Source of the DNA: Solirubrobacter pauli
GTDB taxonomy: Bacteria; Actinomycetota; Thermoleophilia; Solirubrobacterales; Solirubrobacteraceae
DNA length: 64,000 nucleotides
Direction: 5' to 3'
Assembly: GCF_003633755.1 (NCBI RefSeq)
Contig: NZ_RBIL01000002.1
Coordinates: 1,984,001-2,048,000, forward strand
Made by a program: the position numbers and the translations under genes. Below, piece after piece: positions 42,324 through 52,070 of the stretch. Each line of letters starts with the position of its first letter. Within the stretch, counting starts at the first letter, position 1. The notes beneath the pieces were generated by a model. That model ran no database searches, was not told the DNA's origin, and saw only the letters and a program-made list of their open reading frames with translations.

Positions 42324-44617
42324 GCGCGGGCCATGTAGGCCGCGACCTCGGCCCGGGAGCGCACGCCGAGCTTGCTGAAGATGTTCGTGAGGTGGCCCTC
42401 GATCGTCTTCTCGGCGAGGAAGAGCGTCCCGGCGATCTCGCGGTTGCTGCGGCCCTGCGCGACCAGCTCGGCGATCTCCCGCTCGCGGCCGGAAAGCTCA
42501 CCGCGCGCGAAGCGGCGTTGCCGGCCGGGCGCGGCGTGGCCGAGGCGGCGCAGCTCGCGCGCGGCTTCGTCGTGCAGGCGCTGGGCGCCCGGGACGGCCT
42601 GCGCGGCCACGAGGTCCTCGGTGGAGCCGAGGGCCAGGCCGCGGATGAGGTGGCCTTCGGCCGCGTAGAGCGGGAACGGCGAGTCGGCGGCGGCCAGCGC
42701 GGCCGCGCCCTCGCGGTCGCCGGCCAGCAGCGCGAAGCGGGCGCGCGCGTTGCCGACCATCGCCTGCGGCACCTGCAGCGGCAGCCCCTGGACGAGCGCC
42801 CACGCGCGCTCGACGCACTCCACGGCGGCGGCCGGGCGGCCCAGCATCCCCTCCGCGAAGCCCTGCACGACGAGCAGCAGCGCGCGGCGGCCCGGATCGA
42901 GCTTGTCGCCCGCGAGCCGGGCCTGCTGGAGGCTGCGCTCCGGGCGCCCCGCCTCCAGGAACGTCGCCGCGGTCAGCGCGTGCGTGGCGATCGTCAGGAA
43001 GCTCGCGTCCAGCCGGCCGGCGAGCGCCACGGCCTCGTCCGCCGCGTCCAGGGCGCGCTCGCGCTGCCCCATCACCGCCGCGATGTAGGCCTCCTCGGCG
43101 CGCGCCCACGACAGCAGCTGGTCGTGCCGGGCGAGGTCGACCGCGCGCTCGGCCGCCTCCATCGCCTCGGGCAGCCGGCCCTGGCGCTCGAGCGCATGCG
43201 CCAGCCCGACCAGCATCGGGAGCTTCAGCGGGCCCTGCGCGGGGCGGCGCAAGTGGCGGATGGCGTCCACGTCGCGCTCGCACATGTACTCCGCGAACCC
43301 GAGGTAGTAGGCGCTGTCGACGAGCTGCTCGTCGGGGGTCGCGTCGACGATCGCCACCGCTTCCTGGAGTGCCTCCTCGGCGGTGGTCAGCTCACCGACC
43401 GTGCCGTGGGCGAGCGCGAGCAGCGCCCACGCGGTCGCGTTGTCGGGCTCGGCGACGACGGCGCGCTTGGCCCGCGACTTGAGCGCCGCGTAGTCGGGCT
43501 CGTAGAGCGCGTCGACGAGCAGCGCGACGTCGTGCTCGGGCAGCGCGCTGATCCGCGCGTGGGCCGTCGCGTAGCGGCCGAGCAGGTGCTCGCAGGTGGC
43601 CACGGCGGCGATCAGGCGCCGGTCGCCCGGCACCAGGGCGAGCGCCTCGCGCAGCGCCTGCAGCGACTTCTCGAGCTGGCCGGTCGTGGCGAGCGCGTTC
43701 GCGAGCGGGACCAGCAACGACCGGCGGCGATCGCGTTTGAGCCGCTGCGCGGCCGCGTACCAGCGCGCGGCGGTCTCCGGCGGCGCCTGGGAGGCCGCCT
43801 CGGCGAGCACCGCGACCGCTTCCTCGTCCCCCGCCTTCGCGCAGCGCTCCAGGTGGTGCGCCCGGGCCCGCGCCGGGCCGCTGCGCAGGGCGTCGGCGAC
43901 GCGCGCGTGGGCGGCGAGCCGCCAGCCCGGCGACGTGTCGTCGTAGACCGCCATGCGCACGATCGGGTGGCGGAAGCGGTAGTGGCGCGGCACGCCGGTG
44001 GGCACGAGCAGCCCCGCCTCGACGGCTTCGTCGAGCGCCGCCAGATCCTCCGGGACGCCCGCGGCGGCGACCGCGAGGTCGAGCCGCTCACGGCCGACCG
44101 CGGCGCCGCGCACCAGCGCGCGGGCGGGCTCGCTCAAGCGGGCGAGCTCCCCCGCGACCGACGTCGTGATCGCCGGCGGGACGCCGCCCGCGTGGCGTGC
44201 CAGCTCGAGTAGGTAGAACGGATTCCCGCCGCTGAGCCGCTGCAGCGCGGCGCCGTAGGCGACGGTGTCCTCGGGGGCGAGCGGCGCGAGCGGCAGGTCG
44301 GTGACGATGCCGCGGCGGGTCGCGACGTCCAGCGCGGTCGCCAGCGCCGCCGGCGGACGCCGGTAGGCGAGCGCGATCAGCACGCCCCCGCGTGGCGGTG
44401 TGCGCAGCAGCCGGGCGATCGCCTCCAGCGTGTCGGGTTCCGCGTCGTCGAGGTCGTCGGCGATCACGACCACCGGCGGCCGCGGGACCTCGGTGCCCTC
44501 GTCGACCGGCACGCCGTGCGCGCGGGCGATGTCCGCCAGTTCCCGCAGCAGCCGCGTCTTGCCGATGCCCGGCTCCCCGTGCACGGTGATGAACGCGGCG
44601 GAGGCGAGCTCGCGCAC
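42314..44617 (-). CDS. Large LuxR-type ATPase regulator with an unclear start
   Basis: LAL-class regulator of at least 767 residues. Walker A is [20 protein letters not shown] and Walker [21 protein letters not shown]. The middle is TPR-like, and the C-terminus holds the LuxR helix-turn-helix [20 protein letters not shown] and [20 protein letters not shown]. The first ordinary start, GTG at 44617, lies inside the conserved N-terminus: the same frame upstream reads [15 protein letters not shown], equivalent to [14 protein letters not shown] of the neighbouring LAL. No ATG, GTG or TTG is available between that stretch and the in-frame TGA near 44690. The protein may start at a rare codon (ATC at 44659) or the start was lost by mutation. 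Confidence 0.8.
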   Translation of the reverse strand: MRELASAAFITVHGEPGIGKTRLLRELADIARAHGVPVDEGTEVPRPPVVVIADDLDDAEPDTLEAIARLLRTPPRGGVLIALAYRRPPAALATALDVATRRGIVTDLPLAPLAPEDTVAYGAALQRLSGGNPFYLLELARHAGGVPPAITTSVAGELARLSEPARALVRGAAVGRERLDLAVAAAGVPEDLAALDEAVEAGLLVPTGVPRHYRFRHPIVRMAVYDDTSPGWRLAAHARVADALRSGPARARAHHLERCAKAGDEEAVAVLAEAASQAPPETAARWYAAAQRLKRDRRRSLLVPLANALATTGQLEKSLQALREALALVPGDRRLIAAVATCEHLLGRYATAHARISALPEHDVALLVDALYEPDYAALKSRAKRAVVAEPDNATAWALLALAHGTVGELTTAEEALQEAVAIVDATPDEQLVDSAYYLGFAEYMCERDVDAIRHLRRPAQGPLKLPMLVGLAHALERQGRLPEAMEAAERAVDLARHDQLLSWARAEEAYIAAVMGQRERALDAADEAVALAGRLDASFLTIATHALTAATFLEAGRPERSLQQARLAGDKLDPGRRALLLVVQGFAEGMLGRPAAAVECVERAWALVQGLPLQVPQAMVGNARARFALLAGDREGAAALAAADSPFPLYAAEGHLIRGLALGSTEDLVAAQAVPGAQRLHDEAARELRRLGHAAPGRQRRFARGELSGREREIAELVAQGRSNREIAGTLFLAEKTIEGHLTNIFSKLGVRSRAEVAAYMARAYA

Positions 44618-44659
44618 GGCCGCCGTGATCGCTCTCAGCTCTGGCGTTCGTCCGAGGAT

Positions 44660-44696
44660 GTGTCTGACACTAAACCCCTTGAGCGGTCCACCTCAA
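44660..44696 (-). promoter_or_regulatory. Promoter and palindrome before the second LAL gene
   Basis: On the minus strand, TTGAGG (44691-44696), a 16-base spacer and TTTAGT (44669-44674), followed by the perfect palindrome GTGTC-A-GACAC (44660-44670). If used, transcription would begin within a few bases of the conserved coding start, leaving almost no leader. Confidence 0.4.
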
Positions 44697-44700
44697 GGGG
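44675..44700 (-). terminator. Terminator after hutI
   Basis: Perfect 9-bp stem CCCCTTGAG / CTCAAGGGG with an 8-base loop, followed on the minus strand by TTTAGT. It lies 14 bases beyond the hutI stop and should end the hut operon, while also overlapping the promoter candidate of the LAL gene. Confidence 0.65.
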
Positions 44701-44713
44701 ATCCTCGTGCGGT

Positions 44714-45847
44714 TCACATGTGCCGGACGCCGTCCTTCCAGACGTGGCTGACCAGCGGCACGCCCGGCCGGTAGGCCAGGTGGATGTGCGAAGGCGCTTC
44801 GAGCAGGACGGCGTCGGCTCGCGCTCCGGGGGCGAGGTGGCCGACGTCGTCCCGCCGCAGCGCCCGCGCGCCGCCGAGCGTGGCGGCCCGCACGGCCTCG
44901 TCGGGCGTCATGTGCATGTCGCGCACGGCGATCGCGATGCAGAACGGCAGGTTGGTCGTGTAGCTCGAGCCCGGGTTGCAGTCGGCGGCGAGGGCGACGG
45001 TCACGCCCGCGTCGAGCAGGCGGCGGGCGTTCGGGTACTGCGCGCGGGTGCTGAACTCCGCGCCGGGGAGCAACGTCGCGACGGTGTCGCTGTTGGCGAG
45101 CGCGTCGATGTCGGCGTCGGTGACGTGGGTGCAGTGGTCGGCGGACGCGGCGCCGAGCTCGACCGCGATCTGCACGCCGGGGCCGTGGCGGAGCTGGTTG
45201 GCGTGCACGCGCGGCGTGAGGCCCTTGGCCTGGCCGGCCTGCAGGATCGCGCGCGTCTGCTCGCCGTCGAAGGCGCCGTCCTCGCAGAAGACGTCGATCC
45301 AGGCCGCGTGGGGCGCGCACGCGTCCAGCATCGCGCCCTTGACGAGGTCCGTGTAGGCGTCGGCGTCGGCTTCGGGCGGGACGACGTGGGCGCCGAGGAA
45401 CGTGCGTTCCAGGCCGTCGGCGAGCCTGAGCGCCCGCTCCTCGTCCGTGACGGTGAGGCCGTAGCCGGACTTGGTCTCGACGGTGGTCGTGCCGGAGCGC
45501 AGCGCTTCGTGCACCAGCCGGTCGAGGTTGGCCTTGAGCTGCTCGTCACCGGCGGCGCGGGTGGCCTGCACGGTCGTCTTGATCCCGCCCGCCGTGTACG
45601 GGCGGCCGGCCATCCGGGCGGCGAACTCCTCCGCGCGGTCGCCCGCGAACAGCAGGTGGCCGTGGGAGTCGACGAAGCCCGGGATCAACGCGCGGCCCTG
45701 CGCGTCGAGGTGGTCGGTGCCGGCCGCCTCGGGCGGCGTGGTGCCGACCCAGGCGACCTTCCCTGCCTCGAACACGATCGCCGCGTCGTGCAGCGTCCCC
45801 AGCTCGGGGTCGTTGGTGACCAGCGTGCCGATGTTGGTGATCAGCAT
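44714..45847 (-). CDS. hutI: Imidazolonepropionase
   Basis: Amidohydrolase of 377 residues, the third step of histidine degradation: opens the ring of imidazolone-5-propionate to give N-formimidoyl-glutamate. Metal ligands are in [17 protein letters not shown] and [12 protein letters not shown], with [10 protein letters not shown] and [17 protein letters not shown] completing the site; [15 protein letters not shown] is family-typical. The HSHGH-type sequence has SHGH where many members have HTH. ATG at 45847 overlaps the end of hutF by seven bases. It is the last gene of hutH-hutU-hutF-hutI. Confidence 0.95.
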   Translation of the reverse strand: MLITNIGTLVTNDPELGTLHDAAIVFEAGKVAWVGTTPPEAAGTDHLDAQGRALIPGFVDSHGHLLFAGDRAEEFAARMAGRPYTAGGIKTTVQATRAAGDEQLKANLDRLVHEALRSGTTTVETKSGYGLTVTDEERALRLADGLERTFLGAHVVPPEADADAYTDLVKGAMLDACAPHAAWIDVFCEDGAFDGEQTRAILQAGQAKGLTPRVHANQLRHGPGVQIAVELGAASADHCTHVTDADIDALANSDTVATLLPGAEFSTRAQYPNARRLLDAGVTVALAADCNPGSSYTTNLPFCIAIAVRDMHMTPDEAVRAATLGGARALRRDDVGHLAPGARADAVLLEAPSHIHLAYRPGVPLVSHVWKDGVRHM

Positions 45848-47085
45848 CCGACGATCGTGCTCGTCACGTCGGCGGCGGTGGCGGCGAAGACGATCGACTC
45901 CAGCAGCGTGTCGGGCTGCGCGGTCTCCAGGCGCGGGCTCGTCAGATCCAGGGTGACGAGGTCGGCGCGGGCGCCCGGCTCGATCCGGCCGGCGTCGTCC
46001 CAGCCGAGGCAGCCGTGGTTCGTCGCGCCGGTGAGCAGCTGCGCCGCCGTGAAGTGGCCGCGCCGCTCGGTCTTCAGGCGCAGGTTGAGCTCCACCGCGC
46101 GTGCCTCCTCGAACAGGTCGATGACCGCGTGGCTGTCGCTGCCGAGCGCGAGCCGCGGGCCGGCGTCGCCGATGCCGTCGGCGAGGTCGCGCTCGGTCGT
46201 CGGGCACATGCAGATGGTCGTCTCGCCGAGGTCGTCGGTCGGCGCCAGGTGCGTGGCGTGGACGGCCGTGGAGTCCGGGCCGAGCGCACCGTGCTCGGCC
46301 AGGAGCTGCACGGGTGTGAGGCCGTGGGCGGCCAGGCACGCCTCGTTCTCCGCGCGCTGCTCGGACACGTGGAAGTGCAGCGGCCGGCCTTCGGCGAACT
46401 CGACGACGGTGTCCAGCTGGTCGCGCGGGACCGCCCGCACGGAGTGGATCGCCGCACCGACCTTCGCGCCGGTGATGCGTGCGACGCGCTCGGCCCACTG
46501 GGTCGCGTCGCCGTCGCTGAAGCGCTGCTGGGCCGCGTTCGGCGGCTCGCCGAAGCCGCCCGCGAGGTAGCACGCGTCCAGCAGCGTGAGCCGGATGCCG
46601 ACCTCGCGCGCCGCCGCGATCAAGGCCTCGGAGCAGTGCAGGTAGTCGAACTCGCCGACCGTCGTGATCCCGGCGCGCAGCATCTCCGCGTACGCGCCCT
46701 TGGCGAGCTCGAAGCAGCGGTCGGGCGTCATCGTGGTCGCCAGCGCGTACATGTCCTCGCGCCACGTCCAGAAGCTCCCGCCGCCGCGCTGCACGCGCCC
46801 GCGCAGCGCCCGCTGGAACGCGTGCGAGTGCGCGTTGGCGAGGCCGGGGATGGTCACGCCGCGCAGATGCTCGCCCTGGCGCTCGACGCCGGGGCGCACC
46901 GCGACGATGCGCCCGCGGGCGACGTCGATCGCGACGTCGGCGGTGACCGCGTCGCCGCCCAGCCACGCGTAGTCGGCGAAGTACGTCGTGACCGCCGCCT
47001 CGCCGCCCGCCGCCACCTCGCCGCCCGCCGCCACCTCGCCGCCCGCCGCCGCCTCGCCGCGCGCCGCCTCGCCCACGCGCGTCAC
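45841..47085 (-). CDS. hutF: Formimidoylglutamate deiminase
   Basis: Amidohydrolase of about 414 residues that converts N-formimidoyl-L-glutamate to N-formyl-L-glutamate and ammonia. Zinc and substrate motifs are [35 protein letters not shown] and [20 protein letters not shown]. The GTG at 47085 overlaps the hutU stop (GTGA) and gives an extra N-terminal tail of about 35 residues built from [14 protein letters not shown] repeats; in-frame GTG codons within the repeat could also serve. The presence of HutF means the organism uses the five-step route through formylglutamate, needing HutG, which is not in the window. Confidence 0.93.
   Translation of the reverse strand: MTRVGEAARGEAAAGGEVAAGGEVAAGGEAAVTTYFADYAWLGGDAVTADVAIDVARGRIVAVRPGVERQGEHLRGVTIPGLANAHSHAFQRALRGRVQRGGGSFWTWREDMYALATTMTPDRCFELAKGAYAEMLRAGITTVGEFDYLHCSEALIAAAREVGIRLTLLDACYLAGGFGEPPNAAQQRFSDGDATQWAERVARITGAKVGAAIHSVRAVPRDQLDTVVEFAEGRPLHFHVSEQRAENEACLAAHGLTPVQLLAEHGALGPDSTAVHATHLAPTDDLGETTICMCPTTERDLADGIGDAGPRLALGSDSHAVIDLFEEARAVELNLRLKTERRGHFTAAQLLTGATNHGCLGWDDAGRIEPGARADLVTLDLTSPRLETAQPDTLLESIVFAATAADVTSTIVGC
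46994..47074. repeat. 18-bp tandem repeat in the hutF 5' end
   Basis: Units of GCCGCCACCTCGCCGCCC: two exact copies (47009-47026, 47027-47044), one variant (47045-47062) and shortened copies at both ends. It codes the AAGGEV repeats in the HutF N-terminal tail. Confidence 0.8.
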
Positions 47086-48701
47086 TCGCCGGCCGCCGCC
47101 ATCGGCACGCGCACGTCGCGCTCCGCCGCGATCTCCTCCGCGCGCTCGTAGCCCGCGTCGACGTGGCGGATGACGCCCATCGCCGGGTCGTTCGTGAGCA
47201 CGCGCTCGAGCTTCTGGGCGGCCAGCTCGGTGCCGTCGGCGACGCTCACCTGGCCGGCGTGGAGGCTGCGGCCGATGCCGACGCCGCCGCCGTGGTGCAG
47301 CGAGACCCAGGAGGCGCCGCTGGCCACGTTGACCATCGCGTTCAGCAGCGGCCAGTCGGCGATCGCGTCGGAGCCGTCGAGCATCGCCTCGGTCTCGCGG
47401 TACGGGCTGGCCACGCTGCCGCAGTCGAGGTGGTCGCGGCCGATCACGATCGGCGCCTGCACCGCCCCGCTCTCCACGAGCTCGTTGAACTTCAGGCCGG
47501 CGAGGTGGCGCTCGCCCTGGCCGAGCCAGCAGATGCGCGCCGGAAGCCCTTGGAACTGGACCTTCTCCGCGGCCAGCTTCAGCCAGCGGTGCAGGCTCTC
47601 GTGCTCCGGGAACAGCTCCAGCACGGCCTTGTCGGTCGCGGCGATGTCGGCGGGCTCGCCGGACAGCGCCGCCCAGCGGAACGGCCCGCGGCCCTCGCAG
47701 AACAGCGGCCGGATGTAGGCGGGCACGAAGCCCGGGTAGTCGAAGGCGCGCTCGTAGCCGCCGAGCTGCGCCTCGGCGCGCAGCGAGTTGCCGTAGTCGA
47801 ACACCTCGGCGCCCGCGTCCTGGAAGCCGACCATCGCCTCGACGTGGCGGGCCATCGACTCGCGCGCCTGCTCGACCGACCACTCGTCGCCGGGAGCGAA
47901 GCCGCTCGGCACGTAGGCGAGCGGGTCGTGTGCGCTCGTCTGGTCGGTGACGACGTCGATCGGGGCGCCGCGCCGGAGGAGCTCCGGGAAGACGTCGGCG
48001 CAGTTGCCGAGCAGCCCGATGCTCAGCGGGCCGGTCGCGCTCGTGGCGAGCTGCAGGGCGTGGTCGATGCTATCGGCCTCGACGTCGAGGTAGCCGGTCT
48101 CGAGCCGGCGCTGGATGCGGGTGCGGTCGACCTCGACGCAGATCGCGACGCCACCGGCCATGGCCACCGCGAGCGGCTGCGCGCCGCCCATCCCGCCGAG
48201 GCCGCCCGTGAGCGTGATCGTGCCCGCGAGGCTGCCGTCGAAGCGCTTGTCCGCGACCGCCGCGAACGTCTCGTACGTGCCCTGGAGGATGCCCTGCGTG
48301 CCGATGTAGATCCACGACCCGGCGGTCATCTGCCCGTACATCGTCAGCCCGAGCGCCTCCAGTCGCCGGAACTCGTCCCAGGTCGCCCAGTCGCCGACGA
48401 GGTTGGAGTTCGCGATCAGCACGCGCGGCGCCCACTCGTGCGTCTGCAGCACGCCGACCGGCTTGCCGGACTGCACGAGCAGCGTCTCGTCGTCCTTGAG
48501 GGTCTGCAGCGTGCGGCCGATGGCGTGGAAGCTGTTCCAGTCGCGCGCGGCCTTGCCGGTCCCGCCGTAGACGACGAGCTCCTCGGGATGCTCGGCGACC
48601 TCGGGGTCGAGGTTGTTGTGGAGCATTCGCAGGGCGGCTTCCTGCGGCCAGCTGCGGCAGCTGAGCTCGGTGCCGCGGGCGGCGCGGATGGTGGTCTTCA
48701 T
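47082..48701 (-). CDS. hutU: Urocanate hydratase
   Basis: Urocanase of 539 residues that hydrates urocanate to imidazolone-5-propionate with tightly bound NAD. Typical segments are [60 protein letters not shown] (NAD binding) and [20 protein letters not shown]. The active-site cysteine region matches [20 protein letters not shown] and [21 protein letters not shown] at 48701 overlaps the hutH stop codon (ATGA). Length is normal. Confidence 0.97.
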   Translation of the reverse strand: MKTTIRAARGTELSCRSWPQEAALRMLHNNLDPEVAEHPEELVVYGGTGKAARDWNSFHAIGRTLQTLKDDETLLVQSGKPVGVLQTHEWAPRVLIANSNLVGDWATWDEFRRLEALGLTMYGQMTAGSWIYIGTQGILQGTYETFAAVADKRFDGSLAGTITLTGGLGGMGGAQPLAVAMAGGVAICVEVDRTRIQRRLETGYLDVEADSIDHALQLATSATGPLSIGLLGNCADVFPELLRRGAPIDVVTDQTSAHDPLAYVPSGFAPGDEWSVEQARESMARHVEAMVGFQDAGAEVFDYGNSLRAEAQLGGYERAFDYPGFVPAYIRPLFCEGRGPFRWAALSGEPADIAATDKAVLELFPEHESLHRWLKLAAEKVQFQGLPARICWLGQGERHLAGLKFNELVESGAVQAPIVIGRDHLDCGSVASPYRETEAMLDGSDAIADWPLLNAMVNVASGASWVSLHHGGGVGIGRSLHAGQVSVADGTELAAQKLERVLTNDPAMGVIRHVDAGYERAEEIAAERDVRVPMAAAGE

Positions 48702-50212
48702 GCGAGCTCTCCGGTGATCGCTTCGGCGGCTCTTCTCGGGCCGCCCGCTTTGACGAAGTCGGTGGCCGCCGCGATCTCGGGCGCGAGGAAGCGGTCCGGG
48801 CCGGGTTGGAGGTCGAGCGCCGCGACGACGGCGGCGGTGGCGGGCGCCGGGGTCAAGGGCGCCCGCAGCTGGATGCCGCGCGCGGCGGTGAGCAGCTCGA
48901 TCGCCAGCACCTGGGCCAGCGCGTCGAGCGCGCGGCGCAGCTTGCGTGCGGCGGACCAGCCCATCGAGACGTGGTCCTCCTGCATCGCGCTGCTCGGGAT
49001 CGAGTCGACGCTGGCGGGGCTCGCCAGGCGCTTGAGCTCGGAGACGAGCGCCGCCTGCGTGTACTGGGCGATCATGTAGCCCGAGTCCACGCCGGGGTCG
49101 TCCGCGAGGAAGGCCGGCAGGCCGTGGTTGCGCGCGACGTCGAGGAAGCGGTCGGTGCGGCGCTCGGCCATGCTGGCGACGTCGGCAGCCGCGATCGCCA
49201 GGAAGTCGAGCACGTACGCCACCGGCGCCCCGTGGAAGTTGCCGTTGGACTCGATCCGGCCGTCGGGCGTGACGACCGGGTTGTCGATCGCGGACTCCAG
49301 CTCGCGCCGCGCGACCTGCTCCGCGTGGGCGAGCGTGTCGCGCGCGGCGCCCGCGACCTGCGGCGCGCAGCGGAGGCTGTACGCGTCCTGCACGCGCGTG
49401 TCCTCGGGGCCGCGGTGGCTGGCGACGATCGCGCTGTCGGCGAGCAGGCGGCGGAGGTTCGCCGCGCTGTGCTGCTGGCCATGCTGCGGGCGCAACGCGT
49501 GCAGGTCCTGCGCGAACACCCGGTCGGTGCCGAGCAGGCCCTCGACGCTCATCGCCGCGGTGATGTCCGCGGTCGTCAGCAGGTTGCGCAGGTCGTGGAC
49601 GGCCAGGACGAGCATGCCGAGCATCCCGTCCGTCCCGTTGATCAGCGCCAGGCCCTCCTTCTCGTGCAGCGCGACCGGCTCGGGGACGGTCGTGAGCTCG
49701 CCGTCGCGGTCACGGACGGGCCCTTCGCCGATCAGCGCGAGCGCGCAGTGCGACAACGGCGCCAGGTCGCCCGAGCAGCCGAGCGACCCGTGCTCGTGCA
49801 CCACCGGCGTGAGCTCGTCGCTGAGCATGCGCGCGTAGGCCGTGGCGGTCTCGACGCGCACGCCGGTCCGGCCGGTGGCGAGCGTCGACAGGCGCAGGAA
49901 CATCAGCGCGCGCACGACCTCCCGCTCGACCTCGTCGCCCGAGCCGGCCGCATGGCTGCGGATCAGGCTGCGCTGCAGCAGCATGCGCTTCTCGCGCGGG
50001 ATCGCGAGGGTGGCGAGCGCCCCGAAGCCGGTGGAGACGCCGTAGTGCGGCGTGGCGTCGGCGGCCAGCTCGTCGATGACGGCACGGCTCTCGGCGATCG
50101 CGCGCAGCGCTTCGGGCGAGAGCTCGACGGGCGCACCGTGCCGCGCGACGTTGATGACGTCCTGGAAGGTTGGGGCTCCGACGCCAACCGAGACGGGATG
50201 CGGCTTGAACAC
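48698..50212 (-). CDS. hutH: Histidine ammonia-lyase
   Basis: Histidine ammonia-lyase of 504 residues, the first step of histidine degradation, giving urocanate and ammonia. The electrophilic MIO group is formed from three residues in [17 protein letters not shown]: here C146-S147-G148 rather than the usual Ala-Ser-Gly; the signature accepts cysteine at this place. Other typical stretches are [20 protein letters not shown] and [20 protein letters not shown]. The GTG at 50212 is taken as start, since it lies about 15 residues before the first conserved strand; no clear ribosome site precedes it. First gene of the hut operon, divergent from an IclR-type regulator. Confidence 0.95.
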   Translation of the reverse strand: MFKPHPVSVGVGAPTFQDVINVARHGAPVELSPEALRAIAESRAVIDELAADATPHYGVSTGFGALATLAIPREKRMLLQRSLIRSHAAGSGDEVEREVVRALMFLRLSTLATGRTGVRVETATAYARMLSDELTPVVHEHGSLGCSGDLAPLSHCALALIGEGPVRDRDGELTTVPEPVALHEKEGLALINGTDGMLGMLVLAVHDLRNLLTTADITAAMSVEGLLGTDRVFAQDLHALRPQHGQQHSAANLRRLLADSAIVASHRGPEDTRVQDAYSLRCAPQVAGAARDTLAHAEQVARRELESAIDNPVVTPDGRIESNGNFHGAPVAYVLDFLAIAAADVASMAERRTDRFLDVARNHGLPAFLADDPGVDSGYMIAQYTQAALVSELKRLASPASVDSIPSSAMQEDHVSMGWSAARKLRRALDALAQVLAIELLTAARGIQLRAPLTPAPATAAVVAALDLQPGPDRFLAPEIAAATDFVKAGGPRRAAEAITGELA

Positions 50213-50213
50213 G

Positions 50214-50281
50214 CGTTGATTGGACCAACGGCGTGGGTGTTGTGCCACGGATTTCAGCTCGTTCCGTCTCGTATCTGAGAC
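50214..50281. promoter_or_regulatory. Operator candidates between hutH and the IclR gene
   Basis: The 86-base divergent gap holds two palindromes: TTGG-A-CCAA (50220-50228) inside CGTTG...CAACG, and GTCTC-GTATCT-GAGAC (50266-50281). IclR proteins bind such sites; either could control hut and the regulator gene itself. Confidence 0.5.
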
Positions 50282-50298
50282 ACTCCGCACTGATCGCC

Positions 50299-51057
50299 AT
50301 GCCCGGCAACGCCCCCGCCGCCACCCACGCCCTCAAGGTCCTGCGCCTGCTCGCGCGGCACGCCGCGCCCCTGCCGGCGTCGACGATCGCGCGTGAGCTC
50401 GAGCTGCCGCGGTCGTCGGCCTACCACCTGCTCAAGGTGCTTGCCGACGAGGGCTTCGTGGTTCACCTGCCGGAGGAGCGGCGGTACGGGCTGGGCGTGG
50501 CCGCGTACGAGATCGGGTCCGCGTACCTGCGCCAGGAGCCGCTGCGGTGGATCGCGCAGACCGTGCTCACGCGGTTGGTGAGCGCGACCACGCACAACGC
50601 GCACCTGGCCGTGCTGCACGGCCGCGACGTGCTCTACGTGATCGAGGAGCGGGCGCCGAACCGGCCACACCTCGTCACCGACGTCGGTGTCCGGCTCCCC
50701 GCGCACCTGACGGCGAGCGGCCTGGCGATGCTCGCCGCGTTGCCCACCGCCCAGCTGGACGCGCTCTTCCCGAGCCGGCGCGTGCTCACGCGACGGCACG
50801 AGGCGGGTCCGGCGTCGCTCACCCAGCTGCGCGCGCTGCTCGCGAGCGCGCGCGAGAGCGGCTACGCCGAGGAGGACGGGTTCGTCACACCGGGCCTGGC
50901 GAGCGTCGCCACCGCGGTGCTCGACCACGCGCAGCATCCGATCGCGGCGGTCGCGCTCACGTTCCCGGCCGAGACCGGCGAACGCGACGAGCTGGCCGTG
51001 CACGCGAAGCGGGCGGCGACGCAGATCGCCACCCGCATCCGCGGCGTCAGTCCGTGA
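50299..51057 (+). CDS. IclR-family transcriptional regulator
   Basis: IclR-type regulator of 252 residues. The winged helix is at about 7-65 (THALKVLRLLARHAAPLPAS, LPRSSAYHLLKVLADEGFVV), followed by the effector-binding GAF-like domain (VLYVIEERAPNRPHLVTDVG, LTASGLAMLAALP, YAEEDGFVTPGLASVATAVL). It is divergent from hutH, so it very probably controls histidine utilisation, with urocanate as a likely ligand; that ligand is inference. ATG at 50299 fits the domain start. Confidence 0.9.
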   Translation: MPGNAPAATHALKVLRLLARHAAPLPASTIARELELPRSSAYHLLKVLADEGFVVHLPEERRYGLGVAAYEIGSAYLRQEPLRWIAQTVLTRLVSATTHNAHLAVLHGRDVLYVIEERAPNRPHLVTDVGVRLPAHLTASGLAMLAALPTAQLDALFPSRRVLTRRHEAGPASLTQLRALLASARESGYAEEDGFVTPGLASVATAVLDHAQHPIAAVALTFPAETGERDELAVHAKRAATQIATRIRGVSP

Positions 51058-51889
51058 GGCTCCAGTAGCCGTCGGCGCCGACGTGGTGCTCGACGGCGAC
51101 CAGGCCGAGCGCCTCGCGGGCCGTCGGGACGTCGGTGTCCATGACGACCGCGACCTCCTTGGACGCGAGCGGGAGCTCCGCCCAGCGCAGGAGCTCCGCT
51201 GCGTCGTCCGGGGCGTCCTTGCGGCGCAGGTCCGGTGCGACGTTCGCGAGCGCCACCTCGTACGCCGCCCATGGCTGGAAGCCCGGGACGGCGATCGTGC
51301 CGGCGGGGCCCTTGATCTCGTACGACGGGCACGTGTAGCGCATCCCGCCTTCCCACTTGGCGAGCTTGTGCGCCTGCGCGAGCGCCGCCGGGGTCGGGTT
51401 GCGGGAGTCGGCCTTGTCGGTCGCGTACGCCTCGAGCACCTTCGGGTCCTGCGTCCACGCCTGCAGCTGGGTCGGGTCGATGCCGACGTCCACCGCCGCG
51501 GCCGCGATCGTCTCCGGGTCGTCGAGGAACTCGCCCTCGAACATGCGCACGCGGAAGCGGCGCAGCAGCGGCCACTCCAGCTCGGGCGCGTGCAGCCGGG
51601 CGGCCACGACCGCCAGGCACGCGGGCCCGGTGCCGCCCATCCGTGAGCGCACCCGCGTGTCGATCGGCATTCCGTGCTCACGCGCCAGGTGCTTGGTCCC
51701 TGACGCCATCATCTCCGGCGTGAAGCCCTTCTCGAGGTACTCGTCCGGGGACTCGGCCAGCACCACGAGGTGCAGCTTCCACTCGATTTGGTCGCCGAAC
51801 AGCCAGTTGAGCCGCCACCGGACGGGCTCAGCCGAGAAGGCGAAGGGGCAACCGGGATCGGTGTATTCCGTGATCTGGACCGCAGCCAT
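51047..51889 (-). CDS. DsbA-like thioredoxin-fold protein
   Basis: Protein of 280 residues with the thioredoxin fold and helical insert of the DsbA/FrnE and 2-hydroxychromene-2-carboxylate isomerase group. The N-terminal strand leads to YTDPGCPFAFSAEPVRWRLN, where only one cysteine (C14) stands at the CxxC place, so it is unlikely to act as a dithiol oxidase. Other matches are GTGPACLAVVAARLHAPELE and TCPSYEIKGPAGTIAVPGFQ. The family includes glutathione-like isomerases and polyketide-related oxidoreductases. No signal peptide; cytoplasmic. It converges on the IclR gene with an 11-base overlap. Confidence 0.8.
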   Translation of the reverse strand: MAAVQITEYTDPGCPFAFSAEPVRWRLNWLFGDQIEWKLHLVVLAESPDEYLEKGFTPEMMASGTKHLAREHGMPIDTRVRSRMGGTGPACLAVVAARLHAPELEWPLLRRFRVRMFEGEFLDDPETIAAAAVDVGIDPTQLQAWTQDPKVLEAYATDKADSRNPTPAALAQAHKLAKWEGGMRYTCPSYEIKGPAGTIAVPGFQPWAAYEVALANVAPDLRRKDAPDDAAELLRWAELPLASKEVAVVMDTDVPTAREALGLVAVEHHVGADGYWSLTD

Positions 51890-51910
51890 GGGCTGCGATC
51901 TTACGAAACG

Positions 51911-52003
51911 TTAGTCGCGGCGCTCCGCGGCGGCGCCCAGGGCGACGCTGGAGACGGCGAGAGCGGCGAAGGCGACGAGCTGCACGGTCTTGGTGAAGTT
52001 CAT
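51911..52003 (-). CDS. 30-residue membrane peptide
   Basis: Possible tiny protein MNFTKTVQLVAFAALAVSSV followed by ALGAAAERRD: a short polar start, one membrane segment or signal-like stretch, and a charged end. It fits between the DsbA-like gene and a small plus-strand gene, with GGGGAAG upstream as a modest ribosome site. Support is composition and position only. Confidence 0.4.
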   Translation of the reverse strand: MNFTKTVQLVAFAALAVSSVALGAAAERRD

Positions 52004-52070
52004 GCCGCCAGCTTCCCCGAGGGACCTTGCCGCTTCCTTGCCGCGAGGTTGCCGCTAGGCTCGACGGTCG

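Noticed and set aside
37989-42501. Long minus-strand frames opposite the MFS and LAL genes
   Set aside because: Their products are arginine- or alanine-rich with no domain; the plus-strand genes have clear motifs.
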